Source of the DNA: Streptomyces sp. SLBN-118
GTDB taxonomy: Bacteria; Actinomycetota; Actinomycetes; Streptomycetales; Streptomycetaceae
Reading direction: 5' to 3'
Assembly: GCF_006715635.1 (NCBI RefSeq)
Contig: NZ_VFNP01000002.1
Coordinates: 2,294,001 to 2,358,000 of the forward strand
Length of the DNA: 64,000 nt
Part shown: one piece after another, positions 43,690 to 53,435 of the stretch
How the letters are laid out: each line of letters begins with the position of its first letter
Numbering within the stretch: the stretch's first letter is position 1
Translations under genes and position numbers: made by a program
Notes under the pieces: generated by a model
The model's input: only the letters and a program-made list of their open reading frames with translations
Database searches by the model: none
What the model was told of the DNA's origin: nothing

Positions 43690-44016
43690 ATGAAGACGAC
43701 ACAGACAGGGCCGTCTGCCGCGCCGCTCAGCCCCGAAGACGCCGCGCTGTATGCCGGGTGGTTCAAAGCCCTGGCCGACCCCATGCGGGTCCGCGTGCTG
43801 AATCTGCTTGCCACCGTGCGGCGACCGATGGCGGTCGGGGAGATTGTCGAGCGTCTGCCGATCAGTCAGTCGACGGTCTCCCACCACCTGAAGGTCCTGG
43901 CCGATGTCCGCTTCGTGCTCCCCGAGCGGCAGGGCACCTCGACCCGGTATGAGGTCAACGACGCCTGCCTGGAATGCTTCCCGGCCGCCGTCCGAGCGAT
44001 CATGGCCCAGACGTGA
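43690..44016 (+). CDS. ArsR-family metalloregulator 2
   Basis: The 108-residue protein has the ArsR fold (YAGWFKALADPMRVRVLNLL, GEIVERLPISQSTVSHHLK, RFVLPERQGTSTRYEV). Instead of the CVC site in the recognition helix it carries CLECF near the C-terminus (NDACLECFPAAV), so its metal site is of another type. The abutting palindrome indicates autoregulation. Its stop overlaps the start (GTGA) of an acetyltransferase stub, which was probably its target. Confidence 0.9.
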   Translation: MKTTQTGPSAAPLSPEDAALYAGWFKALADPMRVRVLNLLATVRRPMAVGEIVERLPISQSTVSHHLKVLADVRFVLPERQGTSTRYEVNDACLECFPAAVRAIMAQT

Positions 44017-44066
44017 ACATCTCGCCGCTGACCGCTGCGCACGCCGAGCAGGTTCTGCGCTCGCGG
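44013..44066 (+). pseudogene. GNAT acetyltransferase stub
   Basis: GTG 44013 overlaps the arsR 2 stop and reads NISPLTAAHAEQVL, the start of a GNAT-fold acetyltransferase of the ArsN/bar type. Coding is lost after about 17 residues. The rest of the gene is gone. Confidence 0.5.
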
Positions 44067-44485
44067 CGGCGGCAAACCCAGCGACGTCCATCACGTCGTT
44101 GGGGTAGACCAACGCGGAAGGGAAGCGCGCTGCGCAAGGACACGATCCCCACAGCGAATCGGACCCTCGACAACCCAGATCGCCGATCGGCCGCAACACA
44201 AGCAGCACGCTCCCTCGGCACCACTGGTAGCACCGGCATGCGCTACACCCAGTGCGCGCGGGTACGTGACCGAACGCGCTGCCGACGACGGCCCACGGCC
44301 GGCAAATGAGAACCGTCCCTGCCCGGAGTCCCGCCGAGGCGACGCATCCGCGCCGTCCTGGCCCCCGGGTGTCGCCCTCGAGCGCGCCTGCCCCTGCGGC
44401 CGACAGCAACCAGCACGGAGTTGCGGGCGCAGCGCATTCCGGCGAATTCTTGTTCCATCGCCGGAGCGCCGCGCCCGCACCCGGC
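44067..44485. other. Non-coding or decayed region
   Basis: About 420 bases between the acetyltransferase stub and the end of the GH55-like gene have no frame with coding bias. No repeat or hairpin stands out. Confidence 0.4.
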
Positions 44486-46285
44486 TCAGGGGTAGCTGAT
44501 CACGGGGCTGGTGCCGTACGAGCCGACGACCGGGGTGCCGACCTCGTTGACGGTGCGCTCGATGCCGCCGCTGCCGTCGAGGAAGACGGTCACCGCATCG
44601 TGGAAGCGCACCCCGGCCCGGTGTGGCGACTCGATCGCCCGGTCGCAGCGGATGTCGACGCCCTGGTTGAAGTACGAGTAGACGCCCAGCCCCCACGCCT
44701 CGTGCTCGCGGACGTCGTCGACGACCTTGTACGACGCCCAGCCCCGCCCGGTCGGGCTTTGCCAGGCGGCCTGGCTCGGCGGATCGTACGGCAGCTCGCT
44801 CTGGTAGAAGACGGTCCGGCCGCGCTCTCCGTTCCAGACGGTCTGCCACCGCTGGTAGTGCTCGACGAAGAGCCCGTACGCGATCACATCGTCGCCGTTG
44901 ACCACCACGCCTGTGTCGGCGGTGTTGACGGTCCAGCCGATGGTGCCCGCCTTGCCGTGGTCGCCGCGCCAGGCCCAGATGTTGTCGATCAGGGTGTGCC
45001 GGCTGTTGACCACCAGGCTGGTGACCGCCCGGCCCGCGTGCGCGCCGCCGATCCGGAAGAAGACGTCCTGGAGCGAGATCGGGTTGGTCGCGTGCGACCG
45101 GTGACTGTGCCGCTTGCCGACCTCGACCAGCACCTCCGACTCGACCGGTCCGGCGTCGACCAGCACTCCAGCGATGCGTACGCCGTCCACATCCTCGATG
45201 CGCAGGGCCGCGTCGCCGGTGGTCGGGGCGAGGCTGGGCATGCCGAGGCCGAGCACCACGGTGTCCGGATGCTTGACCCGCAGCGCCCGGTCGAGGTGGT
45301 AGACGCCGGGGGTGAGCAGCAGGTGCCGGCCTCGGGACAGCTCCTGGTTGATCCGCTGGGCCGAATCGGTCGGCCTGGCGATGAAGAAGTCGGCCAGCGG
45401 CAACGCGGACACCGGCCGGGCGCCCGCGCCCCAGGTGGTGCCGACGGTGTCTCGCCGCAGCCCGGGTACGGCCACCCGCCAGCAGCCCTCCCCGTCGATG
45501 AAGAGGTACGGCTTCTCCCGGGTCAGCGGGCTGGTCGGCAGCGTGGTGTACGGCGGGTTCGGGTAGCCCTGCGCGGGCGCGCCGACCACGCCGGAGAAGA
45601 CCTGGTTCCAGACCCCGTTGGTCCAGTCGCCACCGAGTTCGCTGTTCCGGGTCAGCCACTGCTGCTGAGAGCCGTTGATGGTGATGCCGTCCACCTTGGA
45701 GTCGGCGATGTACCCGCCGCTGGAGTAGCCGCCGTTGCCGGGCTCCAGCCAGAGGATGCCCTTGACGTGCACCCGGCGCATCGGTGACGCCTGGGAGACC
45801 GCCCACTGGTTGGACCAGTCGGTCGGGCTGATGGCGAGGTTCTCCACCGAGCGCCAGAAGTTGGTGAGGGCCGAGATCCCTGCCGGCGAGTTCGGGTCCG
45901 GCTGGCCGATCACGCGTACCGAGCCGTGGATCTCCACGTCGTCCGGGTGCGCGCCGAGGCCGGCGACGGTGGTGTAGTAGCCGAGCTTCGCGTTGACTTC
46001 GTAGCGGCCGGGCTTGAACAGCACGGCGTACCGGTCGGCGCCCATCTCGTTGCGTTCCTGCGCGGCGAAGAGCCGGTCCAGGGTGGCCTGGATCTCCTCG
46101 GCCGGGGTGTCCGGGCCGTACACGAAGACGTTCGGGCCGAGGTCCGGGTCGGCGCAGTCGGCACCATCGGCATCGCGGGGCGCGGCGGCGGCCGGCAGGG
46201 CCGGGAGACCGAGGGCGGTGAGGGACGCGGCCGAGGCGGCGGTGAGGGTGAGGAAACGGCGGCGGGAGCGGTCGAGTGGTTTCAT
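44486..46285 (-). CDS. Tat-exported GH55-like beta-1,3-glucanase
   Basis: The 599-residue protein starts with a twin-arginine signal (RSRRRFLTLTAASAASLTAL, cleaved after AAAA). The mature part reads like a right-handed beta-helix hydrolase of the GH55 exo-beta-1,3-glucanase type: FKPGRYEVNAKLGYYTTVAG, NFWRSVENLAI, WAVSQASPMRRVHVKG, SSGGYIADSKVDG and SQQQWLTRNSELGG. It would act outside the cell on laminarin-like glucans. The GH16 laminarinase gene upstream and the LacI-type box at 46328 place both in one regulon. Databases sometimes misname this family adenylyl cyclase. Catalytic residues were not assigned. Confidence 0.75.
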   Translation of the reverse strand: MKPLDRSRRRFLTLTAASAASLTALGLPALPAAAAPRDADGADCADPDLGPNVFVYGPDTPAEEIQATLDRLFAAQERNEMGADRYAVLFKPGRYEVNAKLGYYTTVAGLGAHPDDVEIHGSVRVIGQPDPNSPAGISALTNFWRSVENLAISPTDWSNQWAVSQASPMRRVHVKGILWLEPGNGGYSSGGYIADSKVDGITINGSQQQWLTRNSELGGDWTNGVWNQVFSGVVGAPAQGYPNPPYTTLPTSPLTREKPYLFIDGEGCWRVAVPGLRRDTVGTTWGAGARPVSALPLADFFIARPTDSAQRINQELSRGRHLLLTPGVYHLDRALRVKHPDTVVLGLGMPSLAPTTGDAALRIEDVDGVRIAGVLVDAGPVESEVLVEVGKRHSHRSHATNPISLQDVFFRIGGAHAGRAVTSLVVNSRHTLIDNIWAWRGDHGKAGTIGWTVNTADTGVVVNGDDVIAYGLFVEHYQRWQTVWNGERGRTVFYQSELPYDPPSQAAWQSPTGRGWASYKVVDDVREHEAWGLGVYSYFNQGVDIRCDRAIESPHRAGVRFHDAVTVFLDGSGGIERTVNEVGTPVVGSYGTSPVISYP

Positions 46286-46327
46286 CTGCCTGCCTGTCTA
46301 GGGGTAAGGACGGGCCGACCACGAGGA

Positions 46328-46339
46328 GAGAGCGCTCTC
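46328..46339. promoter_or_regulatory. LacI-type operator, copy 1
   Basis: GAGAGCGCTCTC is a perfect 12-bp palindrome 43 bases upstream of the GH55-like start. Identical copies lie at 47743 and 48409. Confidence 0.8.
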
Positions 46340-46751
46340 ACGGTCGGGTGCTGCTGTTCCTGCCCCATCCAGCCCGACCACGCCTGCCTGCGCCGGTTCC
46401 GGAGCTACTGGGGGCCGTCAGTTCGCTGCTGTCGTCTCACCGCGATCCTCTTCTGTTGCGGCTGGGCGAACAGCGATGCCGGGACGAGGGCTCTGGGGCT
46501 GCGAGTCACCGTGCTGCGGCTGTCCACCGTCGACTACCTGCCGGCCGGCGTGGACACTCCCTTCCTGCCGGTCTGGCTGCCGGCTGGCGCGGCGTTGTCG
46601 GCCACGGCATGCGCCATGGGATGGTGCGAGAGCCGCAGCGCGCAGCGGTGACGCCTGCACGATCCGCACGGCGCACACTGCCGTGATCGGACAGCCGAGG
46701 AACGGTCAGGGATGGGATGACACTGCGTCGTTCCACCCCTGCCGATGAGTG
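46340..46751. other. Spacer between glucanase genes
   Basis: About 410 bases without a credible gene; it holds the GH16 3' end and the GH55 promoter. No clear terminator was seen. Confidence 0.4.
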
Positions 46752-47702
46752 TCAGGACTGAAGGATCTGCACATAGTCGACCACCATCGGGTGGCCGGGC
46801 TCGGTGGCGCCGGTCGGGCCGCCGCCGAACGCGTTCGGGAAGGCGCCGCCCATCGCCACGTTCAGGATGACGAAGAAACCGTGGTTGGTGGCGTTGGCCC
46901 AGGTCGTCGCGTCCATCTGGTTCGCCGTGACGGTATGGTAGTTGACGCCGTCGACGTAGAAGCGGATCGTCTCCGGGCTCGCCGATCGGTTCCACTCCAT
47001 GGTGTAGGTGTGGAAGCCGGACTGGCACGTGGTGTTCGGGCACGCGGTGGAGTTGCCGATGCCGTTGGTCTCGTTGCACGGGCCGCCCGGGTTGGTGCCG
47101 CAGTGCATCGTCGCCCATGTGGTGTTCAGGCCCTGGACGTTCTCCATGACATCCAGCTCACCGATGCCCGGCCAGTTCTGGTAGTTGCCCCGGAAGGGTG
47201 CGCCCAGCATCCAGAACGCGGGCCAGTAGCCCTTGGCGGCGACGCCCGTGACGTTCGGCATCTGCAGGCGCGCCTCCACCCGCAGCTTTCCGCCCGCCGG
47301 AGGCTGGAAGTCGGAGCGGACGGTCTCGATGCGGCCCGAGGTCCACTTGTTGGCGCTGCGGCGCGGGGTGATGAGCAGGTTGCCGTTGCCGTCGAGCGCG
47401 ACATTGTTCGTGCTGGAGGTCATCGTCTCGACCTCGCCGGTGCCCCAGTTGGCGGGGCCACCCGGGTACGACGTCCCGGTGGCGTACTGCCACTTAGACG
47501 TGTCGACGCCGGAGCCGACCGGGCCGTTGAAGTCGTCGAGGAAGACTTGGGTCCAGCCGGTCGGGGCAGCGGGGGCCAAGGCGTTTGCGGACGGCGTGGC
47601 GGCCGTGGCGACGGCCACGGCGAGCACCGTCGTGCTGAGGACGGCGACGAGCGCCCGCCTCAGGGAACGCCGTCTGCGGAGGGTGCCGGAAGTATCACTC
47701 AT
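46752..47702 (-). CDS. Secreted GH16 endo-beta-1,3-glucanase (laminarinase)
   Basis: The 316-residue protein has an Arg-rich start, a hydrophobic signal core (AVLSTTVLAVAVATAA) and a GH16 jelly-roll. The catalytic motif is GELDVMENV (nucleophile and acid Glu). Substrate-cleft marks are GYWPAFWMLG, WATMHCG, FHTYTMEWN and NVAMGG. It ends without a carbohydrate-binding module. It cleaves beta-1,3-glucan chains endo-wise, complementing the exo-type GH55-like enzyme downstream. The LacI-type box at 47743 lies 41 bases upstream of the ATG. Confidence 0.94.
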   Translation of the reverse strand: MSDTSGTLRRRRSLRRALVAVLSTTVLAVAVATAATPSANALAPAAPTGWTQVFLDDFNGPVGSGVDTSKWQYATGTSYPGGPANWGTGEVETMTSSTNNVALDGNGNLLITPRRSANKWTSGRIETVRSDFQPPAGGKLRVEARLQMPNVTGVAAKGYWPAFWMLGAPFRGNYQNWPGIGELDVMENVQGLNTTWATMHCGTNPGGPCNETNGIGNSTACPNTTCQSGFHTYTMEWNRSASPETIRFYVDGVNYHTVTANQMDATTWANATNHGFFVILNVAMGGAFPNAFGGGPTGATEPGHPMVVDYVQILQS

Positions 47703-47742
47703 GGGGGCCTTCGGGGTACGGGGAGTGGACGCGCGAGCGACT

Positions 47743-47754
47743 GAGAGCGCTCTC
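47743..47754. promoter_or_regulatory. LacI-type operator, copy 2
   Basis: GAGAGCGCTCTC, identical to the other two copies, lies in the promoter of the GH16 gene. Confidence 0.8.
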
Positions 47755-48408
47755 GAGCGCTGGATGAGGGCTCAATGTGCTATCCGCCCCTTCTGCTGTC
47801 AAGAGGTGAAGCGGAGAAGGCCCTTCCGGGGAGGGAGGAGCCGGTAAGTCCGGCCGGAGGTGCGGAGAGGTCGGCCAGGCATCGCCCCCCTGGCATGTCG
47901 GCGCTGCCAGACGGCTCCGTCCTTTCCGGCCCCGACCCCACCACGGACCGCTGTACCTGCGTTGCACCCAGCACGAACGCACCGGGTTCATCCGTCAGGG
48001 CTGCGCGATGCACCGCCGCACGCACGGGGGGACCTCCCCGGCGCTGCGGCCGCCGCCGCGGTGTCAACCGCTTCCTTCCCACCACCACCGCTCCCCGCGG
48101 TGCGGTGCGCACCGGTCGCCAGCCCCACGCTCCGGCACACCTTGACCCTGCCGTTCCGTGTGGCCGGACGAGGCCCGCCGGCGACATCCCGGCCGGCGAC
48201 CATCCCGCTGCAGCCGCCCGGCACGGGTGCACCAGGAAGCTCCCTGTCCCCCCTCAGCCCGGTTCTCGCGAAACAAGCCCGCCCCTGAACGTCGCCGACA
48301 GCGCCCCCGGCGGGCGGAACCGGGGGCGGGGCCGGCTCGGACCGATCCGTTACGAATTCGATTCTTGACGTGCCCTGCGCCGCTGCGGCAGTCTCCTGAG
48401 CACCGCTT
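47755..48408. other. Long spacer without a gene
   Basis: About 650 bases without coding bias between the GH16 promoter and the third LacI box. Several frames are open only because of GC richness. A gene governed by the third box has probably been lost from here or from just right of it. Confidence 0.4.
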
Positions 48409-48420
48409 GAGAGCGCTCTC
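48409..48420. promoter_or_regulatory. LacI-type operator, copy 3
   Basis: GAGAGCGCTCTC, identical to copies 1 and 2, lies about 100 bases before the truncated LacI gene. Confidence 0.75.
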
Positions 48421-48523
48421 TCGAGCGGTGCTCCACATCTCACGCCCCGCATCCCGTCCCGAAGCCATGGGCGGCTTCCATGCCCATCTCCCGAGCCGCC
48501 AGGCGCACCACCCTCAGACTCGG

Positions 48524-49072
48524 GGCGGTCGCACCGTGCGCCACCTCATCACGCTGGGACGTTCACGCATCGCGACCATCACCGGGCCGATGGACCAGAC
48601 GGCCTCCGTGGACCGGCTCCACGGCTACCACGACATGCTCATGGACGCCGACCCGAAGCTCATCGCCAAAGGCGACTTCACCGAAGCAGGCGGCGCACGG
48701 GCGATGGCCGAGCTGCTGGACCGCGTCCCGGACCTGGACGCCGTCTTCGTCGCCTCCGACCTCATGGCCTGCGGAGCACTGCGCGCCCTGCGGGAGCACG
48801 GGCGCCGGGTGCCGGAGGACGTCACGGTCGTCGGCTTCGACGACATGGCCAAGGTGGCCGAGCTGACCGACCCGCCGCTGACCACCGTCCGTCAGGAGAT
48901 CGAGGAGATGGGTCGGCTGATGGTACGGCTCCTTCTGCGCAGTCTCGGCCAACCGGCGAAGGAGGGCAGCGTCGGCCGCCCCCTGTCCTCTGTGATCACC
49001 CCCACCTGGCTGGTCCGTCGGGCCACCGCCCGACCCACGCCGACGCGCCGGCGGCCGACCGTGCGGCAGTGA
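48524..49072 (+). pseudogene. LacI-family regulator, N-terminus deleted
   Basis: From about 48524 the frame encodes the C-terminal ~182 residues of a LacI/GalR repressor: VRHLITLGRSRIATITGP, DRLHGYHDML, AVFVASDLMACGALRALREH, VVGFDDMAKVAELTDPPLTT and VRQEIEEMGRLMVRLLL. The DNA-binding helix-turn-helix and about half of the sugar-binding domain are missing. If it is the cognate repressor, the glucanase genes have lost local control. The upstream text is unrelated. Confidence 0.8.
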
Positions 49073-49641
49073 CCGGCGCAGGCGGTCTCCGGGCAGGCGT
49101 GGACAGCGCCGAGGCCGTCGGTCTCTGCGCACGGGCCACCGGGGTCGGTATGTGCAGGCTGTCGGCGCTCTCCCTCATGCGAACTCGGCGATGTCCGGCC
49201 AGAGCTGGTAGCTGCACCGCCAAGTGGCGCCCGTGGTCCGGAAGGCCGGCCAGCGGCCCTGAGCGGCGGCACGGTGACGTTGGATGGTTCGATCCCGCGC
49301 CGGTGTCCGACGGGCCCGCCCCCGGTGTCAAACCCGTACAGGACAGCACCGGTTGGCCGCGAGTGCGGACGAGTCGTACCGGCCCACTTGGGACCAGTAG
49401 GGCTCCAGCTGTGCCGCAGGTCGGCGTGCAGCGGGACGCAGCGGCGGGCGAGGTAGCCCCAGAGACACCGGGCGCGAGGCAGGTCGTCGTCCTCGCTGTG
49501 CGCGAGCGCCTGGTCTCGGGCCTCGTCTGGCCTCGCGTTCCGGCTAAGAAGCCCGCCGATCAGGACCAGGCTGGAGCCCGCCCTCGATATACAATGGATC
49601 AGGTATACTGATACACATTGCCGTATACACAGGGAGTTGCC
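49073..49641. other. Decayed region upstream of vapBC
   Basis: About 570 bases carry no intact gene. On the minus strand near 49190-49260 TGATWRCSYQLWPDIAEFA resembles the end of a secreted or carbohydrate-binding protein but cannot be extended. Confidence 0.35.
49603..49628. promoter_or_regulatory. Repeated GTATAC sites before vapB
   Basis: GTATAC occurs at 49603-49608 and 49623-49628, 20 bases apart, in an unusually AT-rich stretch. VapBC complexes usually bind such paired palindromes to repress their own operon. Confidence 0.6.
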
Positions 49642-49857
49642 GTGAGCCGAACTGTCATCGATCTCGACGACGAGGCACTGGAGGCAGCCGCCAGGGAACT
49701 CGGCACCACCACCAAGCGCGACACGATCAACACCGCCCTGCGCGAGGTCACCGCTCGCTACCGGCGCCTGCGCGCACTCGAAGACTCCCGGCAACTGGTG
49801 GCCGACGGAGCCCTGGACATCAACATCCTCCTGGACAAGAGCCAGTACCGGCCGTGA
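49642..49857 (+). CDS. vapB: VapB-type antitoxin
   Basis: The 71-residue protein has a ribbon-helix-helix start (SRTVIDLDDEALEAAARELG, TTKRDTINTALREV) and a C-terminal toxin-binding tail. It neutralises the adjacent VapC and represses the operon. GTG 49642 follows AGGGAG. Its stop overlaps the vapC start (GTGA). Confidence 0.9.
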   Translation: MSRTVIDLDDEALEAAARELGTTTKRDTINTALREVTARYRRLRALEDSRQLVADGALDINILLDKSQYRP

Positions 49858-50267
49858 CCGTCGCCGACTACCTCATCGACACCTCCGCCCTCGCCCGCGT
49901 CCTTCTCGCCCAGAACACGGCCGATTGGGACGACAGGATCGCCGCCGGCCTCGTCGCGATCTGCGACATCACGGAACTTGAGGTCCTCTACTCCGCCCGC
50001 TCTTCCGCGGACCGCGCACGGCTGAAGGCGGCACTCGACGCCCACTACGTCTGGTGTCCGATGCCGGACGGCATCTATCGCCGCTCCCGCGTGGTCCAGG
50101 AGCAGCTCACCGCGAAGGGCGAACACCGCAGCGCGGGCCCGGTCGACCTCCTCGTCGCAGCCGCCGCCGAAGAAGCGGGCCTCAGCCTGCTCCACTACGA
50201 CCGCGACTTCGAAACCATCGCCCGGACCACGGGACAGCCGGTACGCACGATCGACCTCAGACAGTGA
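49854..50267 (+). CDS. vapC: VapC-type PIN-domain ribonuclease toxin
   Basis: The 137-residue protein has the PIN residues Asp in YLIDTSALAR, Glu in ITELEVLYSA, Asp in PVDLLVAAAA and Asp in LHYDRDFE. It should cleave structured RNA when VapB is degraded. The pair is complete and tightly coupled, unlike the orphan VapC at 38575. Its last bases overlap a transposase remnant on the other strand. Confidence 0.93.
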   Translation: MTVADYLIDTSALARVLLAQNTADWDDRIAAGLVAICDITELEVLYSARSSADRARLKAALDAHYVWCPMPDGIYRRSRVVQEQLTAKGEHRSAGPVDLLVAAAAEEAGLSLLHYDRDFETIARTTGQPVRTIDLRQ

Positions 50268-50560
50268 TCCCTTTCCAACCTGACATTGGAACGTGGTAAA
50301 GGACGAGTACCGGCCTCGACGATCGCGGTGGCGCGGTTGGCGCTGCGGCAGACTCTCCGCAGGCGCCGGCCCTTGAGGGTGGCGTCGCCTGCTCGCCGGC
50401 ACAGTGAATCCTGGCGCGAGCGCCGCCGCGCAAGCCGTCGCCCGCGGAAGGGGGCGCGGATCGGGCAGCCCGTTCCTTGGTGCGCCTTGTCCGCCCAGCA
50501 TCTGATCCCGGCATCGGCCAGGGCTTCCACGATGCAGTGCTCGCCGTCGGCAGCCAGGGC
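50257..50560 (-). mobile_element. IS5-like DDE transposase remnant
   Basis: The minus strand reads IEALADAGIRCWADKAHQGTG, then after shifts a region like RRLRRVCRSANRATAIVEA and the tail VLVLYHVPMSGWKGITV with a stop. This is the C-terminal half of an actinobacterial DDE transposase, in at least two frames. The N-terminal half and the inverted repeats were not found. Confidence 0.7.
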
Positions 50561-50810
50561 GTGGGTGGTACCAGCCGGGGTGGGCGAGGCCCGCAGCAGG
50601 CGACCAGGCCGAATCCGGCGCCCGTGCAGAGCTTTTCACGGCTACGGTTCCCTCTCGCCGTTCACAACCGCCCCAATGTCCACGAATCTCTGACGACGGC
50701 ACCTGCGGCACCCGCCGGATGCACCATGCTTGGAGGCCGTACGGCACAGCGCGTCTCGCCCGGCTGCCGGCGCGAAGCGTGGCGTTCCCCTCAACGAGGT
50801 GCACTGATCA

Positions 50811-53225
50811 GTGAAGTCCGGCAAGTCGACCCTCACAGCATGGCTCCACCGCCTCGACACCGAACACTTGGAGCAGGTACTCGCTGCACGGCCCGACGCA
50901 GTGTCCCCGTCGGCGCCCCGCTCGGTGAGCGAACTGGCCGAACGCCTACAACGCCCGGGCTCGGTCGCGCTCGCGCTGCCCCGGCTCCCGCTGCCCGCCC
51001 TGCAGGCAGCCGAAGCACTGGCGGCACTGAGTGCGCCGGCCTCTCGGGATGTCCTGGCGGATTTGCTGGACGCGACGGAGGACGAGGCCGCACGCGGTCT
51101 GACGACGGCGCTCCAGACGCTGGCCATGCATGCGCTGGTCTGGCCGGACAGCGAGGGAACACTGCGCATGGCCGCGCCCCTGCGGCAGGCGTGGGACACG
51201 CCGCTCGGACTGGACCGGCCGCTGGCGACGCTGTTGATGGACACGACTTCCGAGGAGTTGCGCCGCATGCTCACGGCTCTGGGCGTGCGGCCTCCCGGCA
51301 CCAAACCGCAGCGCCTCGCGACGCTCGTGGAACACCACAGCGACCCGGCACGTGTCGCCGCGGTGGTCGCACAGGCACCGGCCGACGCCCGGAAACTACT
51401 GGACCGCAGGGCGGAGCCCGCGTACCGGCCACAGGCATTCGTCGTCATCGGGAGCCAGTCCGCCCCTGAACCGGGTGCACGCTGGGCGCTCGAGCGGGGA
51501 CTGCTGGTGCAGGGTCGATACAGCTACGGCCCCGTACGGATGCCCGCCGAGGTGGCGCTCGCACTGCGCGGGCCGGGCTGGCATGCTCCCTTCGACCCGG
51601 CGCCGCCCGTCACACTGCTCGTACCCGTCACCCCGGCGGAGGTCGACAGTGAGGCGTCCGCCGCGGCCACGGCGTTCGCCGCACACGCCGCCTCGGTCCT
51701 GTCGGTGTGCGCGACAGCTCCGCCCGCCCGGCTGAAGTCCGGCGGCGTCGGAGCCCGCGAACTGGCCAGGATCGGCAGGGCGGCACGCTGCGAGGAGACC
51801 GTCGTGCGCCTCACCCTCGAGATGGCGTACGAGGCCGGCCTCATGGCCCGTGACCGTGACCGGGTCGCGACGACGGACGCCTACGACACCTGGGCCGAGT
51901 CGGAGCCCGCAGAGCGGCTCCCGGTACTGCTGCACGCCTGGTGGACACTCGGGCTCACCCCCTCGCAGGCCCGCGACGACGACAACAAGGCGCTGCCGGC
52001 CCTGGCCGGGGCCCCGCCCTGCGTCGGCTGTCTCCAGGCCCGGATGGGGCTGCTCACCGCCGCTTCCTGTCTCCCGGCCGGGCAGGGCGCGAAGAACTCG
52101 GCCGAACTGGGTCCTCTCACCCACTGGTCACGGCCGCTCGCCGAGGTGCTGCCACAGGACGCGACACCGTTCGCCACCGTGATCCGGGAGGCGGAACTCC
52201 TCGGCGTGCTCACCCGCGGCGCGTTGTCCCCGATCGGCGCCGCTCTGCTGGCCGACAGCACCGAGGGGCTGGCCACCGCCTGCCGTCGGCTCCTTCCCGC
52301 CGCCACCGCGACGGCTCGCTTCGGCAGCGACCTGACCGCCGTCGTCATTGGCACACCCGCCGCGCGGCTGGTCGTCCTGCTGGACTCGGTCGCCGATCGG
52401 GAGACCAGCGGCACCGCCTCAGCGTGGCGGTTCAGCCCGGCGAGCGTCCGCCGAGCCCTGGACGCCGGCCGTAGCCCGGACTCCATCGAGGCCGACTTGG
52501 CCGCCGTCGCCACCACTCCGCTGCCCCAGCCTCTGTCCTACCTGATCACGGACACGGCGCGCGGCCATGGGCGGATCCGCATCGCCTCGGCCGCCTGCGT
52601 CATCCACAGCGAGGAACCCGCCCTGCTCACCGAGATCGCCGCCCACCGCAAACTCTCCGAACTGGGTCTGCGGCCCCTCGCCCCGACCGTCCTTGTCAGC
52701 CGCACCCCGCTGGACAAGACCCTCGCCGCACTGCGGACCGAGGGATACGCGCCGGTCGCGGAGACAGCTGACGGAACCGTGCGCGTCGAACGACCCCGCA
52801 GCCACCGGGCGACCGCGCCGGTACCGCCCCCGCGCAGAGCGGTCAGGTCCAGCACCCCATCCCGTACGACCACCACCCCGAAGCAGGGAGAGCTGACCAC
52901 GCTGGCCGCCCGACTGGCGGGCGCCTCACTCGCCCATCCCGCCCTCGACCCGTACAACGGCGTCTCCTTCGCCACCGATACGGAAAAAATCATCGCCGGA
53001 CACACGATGCAGATTTCCCACGCCGATGTCCGTCAACTCGCCCACGCCGTGGACAGTGGGACGGCGGTCACCATCGAGTACGTCGCCACGACAGGCAGCC
53101 GCACGATCCGCACCGTCAGCGGCCTCGACCTCGACCCTCCGTATCTGTACGCCTGGTGTCATCTACGTGATGCGGAGCGGGTGTTCACACTGTCGCGGAT
53201 CCACGGTGTGATGCCCCCGGCGTAA
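50811..53225 (+). CDS. Helicase-associated (XPB/Ssl2 N-terminal-like) protein with WYL-like end
   Basis: The 804-residue protein resembles Streptomyces proteins annotated as helicase C-terminal domain-containing. It opens TLTAWLHRLDTEHLEQVLAA, contains winged-helix-like repeats (LQAAEALAALSAPASRDVLA; ELARIGRAARCEETVVRL) and a conserved region with RRALDAGRSPDSIEADLAAV and PLPQPLSYLITDTAR. It ends in a WYL-like segment (AVTIEYVATTGSRTIRTVSG, ERVFTLSRIHGV). No Walker A motif is present, so it is not an active helicase by itself. A role in DNA repair or regulation is inferred from domain type only. GTG 50811 is preceded by GAGGTG at a longer distance. Confidence 0.7.
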   Translation: MKSGKSTLTAWLHRLDTEHLEQVLAARPDAVSPSAPRSVSELAERLQRPGSVALALPRLPLPALQAAEALAALSAPASRDVLADLLDATEDEAARGLTTALQTLAMHALVWPDSEGTLRMAAPLRQAWDTPLGLDRPLATLLMDTTSEELRRMLTALGVRPPGTKPQRLATLVEHHSDPARVAAVVAQAPADARKLLDRRAEPAYRPQAFVVIGSQSAPEPGARWALERGLLVQGRYSYGPVRMPAEVALALRGPGWHAPFDPAPPVTLLVPVTPAEVDSEASAAATAFAAHAASVLSVCATAPPARLKSGGVGARELARIGRAARCEETVVRLTLEMAYEAGLMARDRDRVATTDAYDTWAESEPAERLPVLLHAWWTLGLTPSQARDDDNKALPALAGAPPCVGCLQARMGLLTAASCLPAGQGAKNSAELGPLTHWSRPLAEVLPQDATPFATVIREAELLGVLTRGALSPIGAALLADSTEGLATACRRLLPAATATARFGSDLTAVVIGTPAARLVVLLDSVADRETSGTASAWRFSPASVRRALDAGRSPDSIEADLAAVATTPLPQPLSYLITDTARGHGRIRIASAACVIHSEEPALLTEIAAHRKLSELGLRPLAPTVLVSRTPLDKTLAALRTEGYAPVAETADGTVRVERPRSHRATAPVPPPRRAVRSSTPSRTTTTPKQGELTTLAARLAGASLAHPALDPYNGVSFATDTEKIIAGHTMQISHADVRQLAHAVDSGTAVTIEYVATTGSRTIRTVSGLDLDPPYLYAWCHLRDAERVFTLSRIHGVMPPA

Positions 53226-53435
53226 CGCCCGGGCGGCGGGCCAGGGCATGCGAGGCGACCGTACCCATCCCGGAGCATCGTCACCAGGAACATGACCTCA
53301 CGTGGTCGGTGCCCGCCCGCCCCACCACACCGCCGGCCAAGTGATCCGTGCTCGGCGCATTGGTATGACACCGCCTCGACGGACGGAGCTCTTCCGCAGC
53401 GGTTGCCGGCGTCAGGCACCTGCGTCCGGCTGCTG
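53226..53435. other. Short spacer after helicase-like gene
   Basis: About 210 bases with nothing recognisable. Confidence 0.3.
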
